From CAKSST01 sp045535505 (GTDB lineage: Bacteria; Bacillota; Clostridia; Oscillospirales; Acutalibacteraceae): 23,614 nt of DNA. The DNA is taken from contig JAZSLU010000031.1 in NCBI GenBank assembly GCA_045535505.1, positions 1-23,614 of the forward strand, given 5' to 3'. Under the pieces are notes generated by a model. It was not told where the DNA came from, searched no databases, and saw only the letters and a program-made list of their open reading frames with translations. The translations under genes were made by a program, and so were the position numbers. This document shows, piece by piece, positions 8,405 to 13,355 of this stretch (its first letter is position 1; the number at the start of each line of letters is the position of its first letter).

Positions 8405-8593
8405 TTATTTCATGTTGTTTTCGTAAGATTCGATCATTTTCTTAACCATCTGACCGCCGATAGAACCAGCCTGTTTAGAGGTCAAGTCACCATTGTAACC
8501 ATTTTTAAGATTTACGCCAACCTGTGAAGCAGCTTCCATCTTAAAACGGTTGAGAGCTTCACGAGCCTCAGGAACTACGTTTTTGTTAGCCAT
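8405..8593 (-). CDS. alpha/beta-type small acid-soluble spore protein
   Basis: The 62-residue protein coats and protects DNA in the dormant spore. It shows family features in order: PEAREALNRFKMEAASQVGV (about 8-27), then NGYNGDLTSKQAGSIGGQMVKKMI (31-54, described in parts: the DLTSKQAGSIGG block is the second signature). The usual germination-protease site (Glu-Phe/Tyr-Gly) reads SQVG here. The ATG at 8593 is chosen because AAGGAGTGA is eight bases upstream; an in-frame ATG at 8605 would be only three bases from that site. It proves the host is a spore former, and forespore-specific expression is expected. No confident sigma-G site was found. Confidence 0.94.
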   Translation of the reverse strand: MANKNVVPEAREALNRFKMEAASQVGVNLKNGYNGDLTSKQAGSIGGQMVKKMIESYENNMK

Positions 8594-8608
8594 GATATCA
8601 TTCACTCC

Positions 8609-8655
8609 TTACTGCAAAATTTATTTTGCGTCTGCGATAATATCTTTTGCAGTAA
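8609..8655 (-). promoter_or_regulatory. inverted repeat in the SASP leader, adjoining the ribosome binding site
   Basis: TTACTGCAAAA (8609-8619) and TTTTGCAGTAA (8645-8655) are perfect 11-base complements with 25 bases between. In the transcript the 3' arm ends at the first bases of the SASP AAGGAG site (TAAGGAGTGA), so folding would lie against the ribosome binding site. It may control translation or mRNA stability. Confidence 0.6.
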
Positions 8656-8719
8656 ACCTTAAAATATAAAAGGTAAAATTATCATTTTTTGTCATTTGTT
8701 GTTTTAATATATAATTTTT

Positions 8720-8759
8720 AAAAACACCGCAATATACTTAAATACATTGCGGTGTTTTT
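8720..8759 (-). terminator. terminator overlapping the end of the 160-residue gene
   Basis: A perfect 14-base stem, AAAAACACCGCAAT (8720-8733) with ATTGCGGTGTTTTT (8746-8759), ends in a run of T on the - strand. The stop codon of the gene (8740-8738) lies in the loop, so the last codons form one arm. Confidence 0.9.
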
Positions 8760-9220
8760 CCAAGTAAAAGCATAATGGCGCAGTATATTGAAACAGTTCT
8801 GCAAGAAAGCTTGTGTTTTAATTTTACGGTAAACTCGCAAGGGTCAATAGTTTTGCCAAAAACGTCTGTTATAGGTCTTAGCACACAAACGGTTGCGTTT
8901 GTGTCGCAAATGCTGGACAAGGTAACTGTGTCAAATCCCGACATACCTGCAGTTACGGCTGGTATGCGATTTTTTGCAAGAATATTTAGTGCGGTCTTGT
9001 CAGAAGATTCACACACGGCAATGGTATTTAGCGGTATTTTTTGGTCAAGTATTTCGGGCGGGGTTGTACAAAAAACAGCGATAGCACTTTTATAATTCGC
9101 TTTTATACAGTTTTCTGTAGCAAAAAAATTGATGTCAGTTGTGCCGTCAAAAAGCAGCAGATTACATAGTTCTTTTGCCGCACTGTCTTTTTTGTTATAA
9201 AACAAGATAATATTGTCCAA
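8738..9220 (-). CDS. conserved-looking protein of unknown function, Cys-rich
   Basis: I do not recognise a named family. The 160-residue protein has no signal peptide or clear TM segment and contains ten cysteines (residues 19, 38, 51, 70, 105, 112, 128, 140, 147, 159). Alternating beta/alpha character (IILFYN, AIAVFC, TIAVCE, IPAVTAG) suggests a small Rossmann-like fold. The block VTAGMSGFDTVTLSS (89-103) and the later RPITDVFGKTIDPCEF (115-130) look like conserved motifs. The start is TTG at 9220 with GGAAGTG seven bases upstream. It lies 27 bases after the 69-residue gene and probably shares its transcript. Proximity to the spore gene is suggestive only. Confidence 0.72.
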   Translation of the reverse strand: MDNIILFYNKKDSAAKELCNLLLFDGTTDINFFATENCIKANYKSAIAVFCTTPPEILDQKIPLNTIAVCESSDKTALNILAKNRIPAVTAGMSGFDTVTLSSICDTNATVCVLRPITDVFGKTIDPCEFTVKLKHKLSCRTVSIYCAIMLLLGKTPQCI

Positions 9221-9247
9221 AGTGTTGCACTTCCGATTTTTTAAAAA

Positions 9248-9457
9248 TTAATAGTGTTTAGACGTGGGGTTTTCCACTGTTGCTTCGCCGTCAACAATAG
9301 TGCCATATATGTCGTTGTAAGATTCAAGTTCTGCCGCAGAAATAGGATTAGAAGGAATTAGTCCGGTGCACTCGTGTGCGCTTGAAACAGAGGGCATATA
9401 TTCGTAAGGGTAGTCGTTGTCGTAAGGAACTTGCTTTTTGTTGTTTTTGTTTTTCAA
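9248..9457 (-). CDS. small acidic protein of unknown function with a CTGLIP motif
   Basis: The 69-residue protein begins with a basic stretch (MKNKNNKKQ), is rich in Tyr, Asp and Pro (PYDNDYPYEYMP), and carries SAHECTGLIP (26-35) followed by an acidic helix AAELESYNDIYG (41-52). I believe similar short proteins with a C-T-G-L-I-P core occur in other Clostridia, but I cannot verify this or name a role. The start is TTG at 9457, placed about nine bases after a good AGGAG; an in-frame GTG at 9475 overlaps that site. It is the first gene of a two-gene unit with the 160-residue protein. Confidence 0.7.
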   Translation of the reverse strand: MKNKNNKKQVPYDNDYPYEYMPSVSSAHECTGLIPSNPISAAELESYNDIYGTIVDGEATVENPTSKHY

Positions 9458-9532
9458 AAAAATCTCTCCTTTCACGGTTATTATGTGTAAAAAAACGTTC
9501 TTAATAAAATGACAAATAATTCAAAAATTTAC

Positions 9533-9561
9533 TTGACTTTATAATTGTTATATTTTATAAT
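9533..9561 (+). promoter_or_regulatory. promoter of the tRNA-Thr gene
   Basis: TTGACT (9533-9538) and a perfect TATAAT (9556-9561) are separated by 17 bases. The mature tRNA starts 17 bases after the -10, leaving a short 5' leader for RNase P. Confidence 0.88.
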
Positions 9562-9577
9562 GTTTTTTGCGCAATAT

Positions 9578-9653
9578 GCTGCTATGGCTCAGGTGGTAGA
9601 GCACATCCTTGGTAAGGATGAGGTCACCAGTTCGAATCTGGTTAGCAGCTCCA
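9578..9653 (+). tRNA. tRNA-Thr (anticodon GGT)
   Basis: A 76-base cloverleaf: acceptor GCTGCTA/TAGCAGC, D arm GCTC/GAGC, anticodon stem CATCC/GGATG around the loop TTGGTAA (anticodon at 9611-9613), T arm ACCAG/CTGGT around TTCGAAT. The discriminator base is T and the CCA end is encoded (9651-9653). It reads ACC and ACT codons. It has its own promoter and a strong terminator directly after, so it is a single-gene unit. Confidence 0.96.
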
Positions 9654-9690
9654 AAAAGAAAGACACGATGAAAATCGTGTCTTTCTTTTT
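9653..9690 (+). terminator. terminator of tRNA-Thr
   Basis: A perfect 17-base stem (AAAAAGAAAGACACGAT and its complement) is closed by a GAAA tetraloop (9670-9673) and ends in TTTTT. It starts at the last base of the encoded CCA. Confidence 0.93.
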
Positions 9691-9694
9691 GTGT

Positions 9695-9872
9695 TTGTGT
9701 CCGCAAGGACACAACATCGTTTGCGAGTTTACTCGCAACATCATTTGACCTTTAGGTCAACATCATTCCGCTTTAGCGGACACAAAACGATGTTTCCTTA
9801 CGGCAAACAGTGTTGTACTTCGCACAAATGATGTTACGGCAAAGCCGTAAATGATTCAATGTTTCTCATTGA
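9695..9872. repeat. array of about eight short hairpins joined by an inverting 9-base linker
   Basis: Perfect hairpins: TTGTGTCC-GCAA-GGACACAA (9695-9714), TTGCGAG-TTTA-CTCGCAA (9721-9738), TTGACC-TTTA-GGTCAA (9745-9760), TCCGC-TTTA-GCGGA (9767-9780), TTACGGC-AAA-GCCGTAA (9834-9850), TCAATG-TTTCT-CATTGA (9856-9872). Two decayed ones lie at 9792-9808 and 9813-9827. The first three linkers read AACATCGTT or AACATCATT (from 9713, 9737 and 9759). After 9780 the same linker appears reversed: AACGATGTT (9786), AACAGTGTT (9806, degenerate), AATGATGTT (9827) and AATGATTCA (9850, degenerate). Stems differ while linkers are conserved. It sits between two convergent terminators and holds no credible gene. 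Confidence 0.8.
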
Positions 9873-9891
9873 TTTATTTCCGCTTTTATGC

Positions 9892-9930
9892 TACAAAAAT
9901 AAGCCGTGAATTTCACGGCTTATTTTTGTA
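9892..9930 (-). terminator. terminator overlapping the end of the XRE regulator gene
   Basis: A 17-base perfect stem (9892-9908 with 9914-9930, core AAGCCGTG/CACGGCTT) has A and T runs at its outer ends. The last codons and stop of the regulator gene (stop 9922-9920) form part of one arm. It could also act on + strand readthrough. Confidence 0.88.
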
Positions 9931-10135
9931 TATTAGGGTTATTTGTTCTGTCAAGTAAATAATCGATACTTACATTGTAGTAATCGGCTAATTTTATTAA
10001 AATTTCTGCGGTCAATGTAATGACTCCGGTTTCATACTGTGAATAAGTGTTTTGCGAAACGTTTAAAATTTTTGCTATATCTTTTTGTTTTATATCTCTA
10101 TCTTCTCTGATTCCGCGCAGGTTACTATATTGCAT
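9920..10135 (-). CDS. small XRE (Cro/CI) family DNA-binding regulator
   Basis: The 71-residue protein is essentially one HTH_3 domain. It contains LRGIREDRDIKQKDIAKILN (6-25), the recognition region VSQNTYSQYETG (26-37), then LIKLADYYNVSIDYLLDRTN, the typical end of these folds. The ATG at 10135 follows GGGGTGAT by four bases; an in-frame ATG 17 codons earlier would extend into the operator region and is unlikely. It is transcribed away from the membrane protein at 10276, with a shared operator between them, so autoregulation and control of the neighbour are likely. Standalone XRE proteins of this size also occur in phage and toxin-antitoxin systems. Confidence 0.9.
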   Translation of the reverse strand: MQYSNLRGIREDRDIKQKDIAKILNVSQNTYSQYETGVITLTAEILIKLADYYNVSIDYLLDRTNNPNIQK

Positions 10136-10161
10136 AATAATCACCCCATATTTATTATGCA

Positions 10162-10205
10162 ATATCTGTAATAAAGATATTGACATTTATCTTTATTACA
10201 GATAT
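10162..10205. promoter_or_regulatory. 44-base inverted repeat: paired operator-like sites for the XRE regulator
   Basis: An 18-base arm (10162-10179) is perfectly repeated in inverse at 10188-10205 around TTGACATT. Each arm is itself a dyad of the form TATCT-N7-AGATA (10163-10179 and 10188-10204), the size of a site for an XRE dimer. Site centres are 25 bases apart. One site adjoins the upstream edge of the -35 box and the other fills the -35/-10 spacer of the + strand promoter, so bound repressor would block it. That the neighbouring XRE protein binds here is inference. Confidence 0.82.
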
Positions 10206-10208
10206 AAT
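10180..10208 (+). promoter_or_regulatory. consensus sigma-A promoter for the membrane protein gene
   Basis: TTGACA (10180-10185) and TATAAT (10203-10208) are perfect with a 17-base spacer. The -35 lies exactly at the centre of the inverted repeat. Such a strong promoter wrapped in operators suggests tight repression with high induced output. The - strand promoter for the regulator is less clear (CATAAT at 10159-10154 with a poor -35). Confidence 0.88.
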
Positions 10209-10240
10209 TGTTTTAGTTAGATGTTGTAAAATATAATAAA

Positions 10241-10259
10241 ATTAACAACTTTTGTTAAT
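10241..10259 (+). other. leader hairpin before the membrane protein gene
   Basis: ATTAACAA and TTGTTAAT form an 8-base stem with a CTT loop, lying in the predicted 5' leader and ending about seven bases before the CGGTGA ribosome binding site. It is AT-rich and may be weak; a role is not established. Confidence 0.4.
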
Positions 10260-10275
10260 AAGCGACGGTGATAAC

Positions 10276-11190
10276 ATGAAAACAAAATTGTTGTTTAAAA
10301 TACTCAAAGTTACCATCTGCATTTTGTTTAGCATTGTTTTGGTTTTAGGTGTTGTGGTAATTCCTTTTTATTATTCTATAACCGCTCTAACAAAACCCGA
10401 AACGGTGTCGATGGTTATTCAGGAAGTAGATTATAAGAAGATAATAAAGAAAAATCCCGCTATAAAAAAGACCCTTGCTAAGTATGATATTACGCCTGAG
10501 AAGGCGGATACAATTATGAAAAGTAAGCAAACTGGTGAGCTTGTTGAAATTTATGCAGATGAGGTCACTGAGATTTTTCTTAATATTCCTGAAGACAAAA
10601 AACTTGATGTTCCGTATATAAAAGAGATAGTCGAAGAAAATACCGATAAATTTTTGGATATTGCCGAAGAAAAAACAAATTTCGAATTTGAACGTGATAT
10701 CGCCAAACAAAGCGTTGATGAGTTTTTTGAAAAAAATGAAGTAATTATTGAAGAATCCGTGGCCATGATAGAAGAGGTCAGAGATGTAGTTAAAACTATT
10801 TATACTTCAAGCATTGTACAAAAAGAACTTTCGTTTTGGATTGCATTGGTAATTGTGGCGGTGGCTTTCATCGTTATCGGAACAATAATTGTTCTTATGC
10901 GTAGTAATGGCTTTTTATTGATTGGACTTGAGTTTGGGTTATGCACTTCGCTTCTTTGTTTTATTATTGCATTTAGCAAGAGTGTGTTTATAACCAACGT
11001 CGCATTGAAAATATCGGATTTTGGAACACAAATTGTCGAATCGGCAATTTCAGTAAGTGTTGATAAAATGGTAATTACTGTTTTTGGTTCAATTATTATG
11101 GCGGTATTATTTTTGATGTTTTTTGCTGTCATAAAGTTGTTGAAAAATAAATACCAAAAACAATCATCTCAAGTAAAAGTATTGCAATAA
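10276..11190 (+). CDS. unrecognised four-helix membrane protein, divergent from XRE regulator
   Basis: I do not recognise the family. The 304-residue protein has one N-terminal TM helix (about 7-35), a charged, Glu/Lys-rich and largely helical soluble domain (about 40-183, predicted outside if the N-terminus is inside) and three C-terminal TM helices (about 185-208, 216-240 and 265-287). It ends in a basic tail (KLLKNKYQKQ). There are no obvious catalytic motifs. The ATG at 10276 is chosen because CGGTGA lies four bases upstream; a start at 10252 falls in the leader hairpin. It is monocistronic, with its own operator-controlled promoter and terminator. Possible roles include stress response, envelope sensing or defence, none supported directly. 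Confidence 0.8.
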   Translation: MKTKLLFKILKVTICILFSIVLVLGVVVIPFYYSITALTKPETVSMVIQEVDYKKIIKKNPAIKKTLAKYDITPEKADTIMKSKQTGELVEIYADEVTEIFLNIPEDKKLDVPYIKEIVEENTDKFLDIAEEKTNFEFERDIAKQSVDEFFEKNEVIIEESVAMIEEVRDVVKTIYTSSIVQKELSFWIALVIVAVAFIVIGTIIVLMRSNGFLLIGLEFGLCTSLLCFIIAFSKSVFITNVALKISDFGTQIVESAISVSVDKMVITVFGSIIMAVLFLMFFAVIKLLKNKYQKQSSQVKVLQ

Positions 11191-11276
11191 CAAATAGAAC
11201 AAGCAATATGTTATTTTGTTCCAACAGCATAAAATTGAAATTAACTTTTAAAGAGAACAACAAAGATATACAATGT

Positions 11277-11303
11277 AAAGCCGCACAATCGTGCGGCTTT
11301 TTT
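11277..11303 (+). terminator. terminator of the membrane protein gene
   Basis: The stem AAAGCCGCAC/GTGCGGCTTT with an AATC loop is followed by T residues (11298-11303). The 86 bases between the stop codon and this hairpin hold only a weak GAACAA/TTGTTC repeat (11197-11221). Confidence 0.92.
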
Positions 11304-11347
11304 ATTTTCATAAATGGTTAAAAATGGTTACAAGATTGCCGATTTTA

Positions 11348-11377
11348 TTGACAAAACAGGGCATTGTTTGGTAAAAT
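11348..11377 (+). promoter_or_regulatory. promoter of the yicC-remA-gmk housekeeping operon
   Basis: TTGACA (11348-11353) and TAAAAT (11372-11377) are separated by 18 bases, about 50 bases before the yicC start. No other strong promoter was seen until after rsgA, so this may drive the whole operon. Confidence 0.72.
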
Positions 11378-11427
11378 ACAATGAATATTATGGACATTTT
11401 GTGCCTTTTTGATAAGTGGTGAAAATT

Positions 11428-12303
11428 ATGGTTAAAAGTATGACCGGTTACGGCAGAGGACAAGCCTTGGTCGAAGGGCTTGAGGTTACTGTAGAAATTA
11501 AATCTGTAAACCATAGGTATTTTGATTTTTCAATTCGCATGCCAAGGGCATACTCATTCATTGAGGAAAAAATGAAGAACTACGTGCAGCAACGTGCATC
11601 GCGAGGCAAGATTGATGTTTTTGTTACAGTTAATTCGCAAAGTGCTGCTCCCGACATTGGGGTTAATGAGGAGTTTGCTGGCAAATATGTTGCAGCGCTT
11701 AAAAAACTTGCAGAGCTTTACGGTTTGCGTGACGACATTTCTGTAAACACCGTTTCTCGCAACAGTGATGTGTTTACAATTACCGCAAGCGAACAAGATG
11801 AAGAGCAAATTTGGCAGACGGTAAAGACTGCTGCCGATATGGCACTTGACAGTTTTGTTGCAATGCGCGAAGCTGAGGGAGAAAAGTTGGCGGCTGATGT
11901 TAATAACCGTTTAGAGTTTATAATGCAAAAGGTTGAGTTTATTGAAAAACGCTCTCCCGAAACGTTAAGACTTTATCGTGATAAATTAGAGCAAAAGATG
12001 CGCCAACTGCTTGATGAGCGCACGGTTGATGAAGCACGTCTTTTGACCGAAACGGCAATTTTTGCCGACAAGATTGCGGTTGACGAAGAAACTGTTAGAC
12101 TTCGCAGTCACATGTCACAGCTTAAAAAGATGTTATCGTCAAGCGAGGCTATTGGACGCAAGATTGATTTTACCGTTCAGGAGATGAATAGGGAAACCAA
12201 CACAATTGGCTCAAAAGCGCAGGATATTGAGATTGCTAATGCAGTTGTTGATATTAAAGCCGAGATTGAAAAAATTCGCGAACAAATACAGAACATTGAG
12301 TAG
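11428..12303 (+). CDS. yicC: YicC/YloC family endoribonuclease
   Basis: The 291-residue protein begins with the family hallmark SMTGYGRG and contains NHRYFDFSIRMPR and SRGKIDVFV. It ends with the DUF1732 signature DFTVQEMNRETNTIGSKAQD. E. coli YicC is an endoribonuclease involved in RNA turnover; the Firmicutes protein at this locus has the same family assignment. The ATG at 11428 is preferred because AGTGGTGA lies six bases upstream and because homologues start M-x-x-SMTGYG; an upstream GTG at 11416 sits in that site. It is the first gene of the housekeeping operon, 12 bases before remA. Confidence 0.93.
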   Translation: MVKSMTGYGRGQALVEGLEVTVEIKSVNHRYFDFSIRMPRAYSFIEEKMKNYVQQRASRGKIDVFVTVNSQSAAPDIGVNEEFAGKYVAALKKLAELYGLRDDISVNTVSRNSDVFTITASEQDEEQIWQTVKTAADMALDSFVAMREAEGEKLAADVNNRLEFIMQKVEFIEKRSPETLRLYRDKLEQKMRQLLDERTVDEARLLTETAIFADKIAVDEETVRLRSHMSQLKKMLSSSEAIGRKIDFTVQEMNRETNTIGSKAQDIEIANAVVDIKAEIEKIREQIQNIE

Positions 12304-12315
12304 GTAGAAAAAATT

Positions 12316-12579
12316 ATGAAACTTGTTAATATAGGTTTTGGCAATATGGTATGTGCAAACCGAATGATTGCCATTGTAAGCCCTGAATCCGCTCCCATAA
12401 AACGTATTATTCAAGAAGCTAAAGAGCGTGGCAAACTTATCGATGCAACGCATGGCAGACGTACTCGCGCGGTAATATTTACCGATAGTGAGCATATAAT
12501 TCTCACATATCTACAGGCAGAAACAGTTGCAAACCGAATTGACAGCGACAGCGCAGAGGATGAAATTTATGACGAATAA
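12316..12579 (+). CDS. remA: extracellular matrix regulatory protein RemA (DUF370)
   Basis: The 87-residue protein is highly similar to Bacillus RemA: NIGFGNMVCANRMIAIVSPE, then APIKRIIQEAKERGKLIDAT and the basic motif GRRTRAV needed for DNA binding. RemA forms oligomeric rings that activate matrix and osmoprotection genes in Bacillus; targets here are unknown, and many non-biofilm Clostridia keep the gene. The ribosome binding site is weak (GTAGGTAG). Its 3' end overlaps gmk by 11 bases. Confidence 0.93.
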   Translation: MKLVNIGFGNMVCANRMIAIVSPESAPIKRIIQEAKERGKLIDATHGRRTRAVIFTDSEHIILTYLQAETVANRIDSDSAEDEIYDE

Positions 12580-13135
12580 AGGCAAGGTTTTTGTTGTATC
12601 GGGCCCATCGGGTGTTGGTAAGGATACCGTGCTTGAAGGTGTTTTTAAGGCTCGTCCCACGCTTGAGTTTTCTCGTTCTTGCATAACAAGACCTATGCGC
12701 CCCGGCGAAACTGCCGACGGTAAGTATAGGTTTATAACAAAAAATGAGTTTGAGTTAATGCTTGAAAACGACCAACTATTAGAATATAACGAGTTTGTCG
12801 GAAACCTTTACGGTACACCTCGCGGCCCCGTAGAAGATTGCATAAACCGAGGCGCATCAATGATTATAGAGGTTGATGTTAACGGCGCTGCAAGTATCAA
12901 AGAAAAAATGCCCGAATGTGTGAAAATTTTTATTGCACCGCCTTCAATCGAGGTTTTAAAGAAAAGGCTTACGGGCAGGCAGTCGGACAGTGCTGAGGCT
13001 GTTCAAAAGCGCCTCGATACTGCTCTGGAAGAACTTAAATGTGCCGACAGCTATGACTATGTTATAGTTAATGACAATCTTGACAAAGCTATTTTGCAGT
13101 TTTGCGAAATTGTTGATAAATTAAGTAGTAAATAA
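12569..13135 (+). CDS. gmk: guanylate kinase
   Basis: This enzyme phosphorylates GMP to GDP with ATP. The 188 residues carry the P-loop GPSGVGKD (12-19), the GMP-binding segment SRSCITRPMRPGETADGKYR, YNEFVGNLYGTPRG, and the lid region KKRLTGRQSDSAE. The ATG at 12569 gives the canonical N-terminus and is preceded by GAGGATG; upstream starts lie inside remA with no site. The 11-base overlap with remA implies coupled translation. Confidence 0.96.
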   Translation: MTNKGKVFVVSGPSGVGKDTVLEGVFKARPTLEFSRSCITRPMRPGETADGKYRFITKNEFELMLENDQLLEYNEFVGNLYGTPRGPVEDCINRGASMIIEVDVNGAASIKEKMPECVKIFIAPPSIEVLKKRLTGRQSDSAEAVQKRLDTALEELKCADSYDYVIVNDNLDKAILQFCEIVDKLSSK

Positions 13136-13158
13136 TTAGTTTGAAAGGACGAAAAAAT

Positions 13159-13338
13159 ATGTTAAATCCTGCAATAGGAAAACTTATTGAACATTATGAC
13201 AACAGATACAAATTGGTGCTTACAGTAGCACGCAGTGCAAGAAAAATTGCAAGTATTGCCGAAACAAACAGCGAAATTATTACAGAAAAACCTGTTTCAT
13301 TGGCAATAGACAAATTGGCAGCAGAAGAGAATTTGTAA
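13159..13338 (+). CDS. rpoZ: DNA-directed RNA polymerase omega subunit
   Basis: The 59-residue protein matches RpoZ in size and sequence, with LIEHYDNRYKLVLTVARSAR and KIA near the N-terminus and KPVSLAIDKLAAEE near the end. Omega assists assembly of the beta' subunit. The ATG at 13159 follows GAAAGGA with good spacing. It lies between gmk and priA as in other Firmicutes, but coaBC, which follows rpoZ in Bacillus, is missing here. Confidence 0.92.
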   Translation: MLNPAIGKLIEHYDNRYKLVLTVARSARKIASIAETNSEIITEKPVSLAIDKLAAEENL

Positions 13339-13355
13339 TTAGGTAGGTGCTCGTT

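Noticed and set aside
8656..8719. Sigma-G promoter for the SASP gene
   Set aside because: No pair of -35 and -10 elements with acceptable match and spacing was found, although forespore control is expected.
9458..9532. Sporulation sigma factor site for the 69-residue gene
   Set aside because: A CATAATA string on the - strand fits a sigma-G -10, but no matching -35 lies at the right spacing.
9545..9748. Open frame on the + strand across tRNA-Thr and the first hairpins
   Set aside because: It runs through a complete tRNA and its terminator, has no ribosome binding site, and its product resembles only translated tRNA sequence.
9695..9872. CRISPR array
   Set aside because: There is no repeated 25-40 base unit; only a 9-base linker is conserved, units are self-complementary, and no cas gene is in the window.
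10136..10186. N-terminal extension of the XRE regulator to an upstream ATG
   Set aside because: It would place coding sequence over the operator, and the internal ATG has a clear GGGGTGAT site at proper spacing.
11197..11221. GAACAA/TTGTTC inverted repeat after the membrane protein gene
   Set aside because: Six-base arms with a 13-base gap in AT-rich DNA are within chance, and a proper terminator follows at 11277.
9630..11304. Integrated element with attL/attR at tRNA-Thr
   Set aside because: I found no second copy of the tRNA 3' end and no integrase or recombinase, so a mobile element cannot be claimed.
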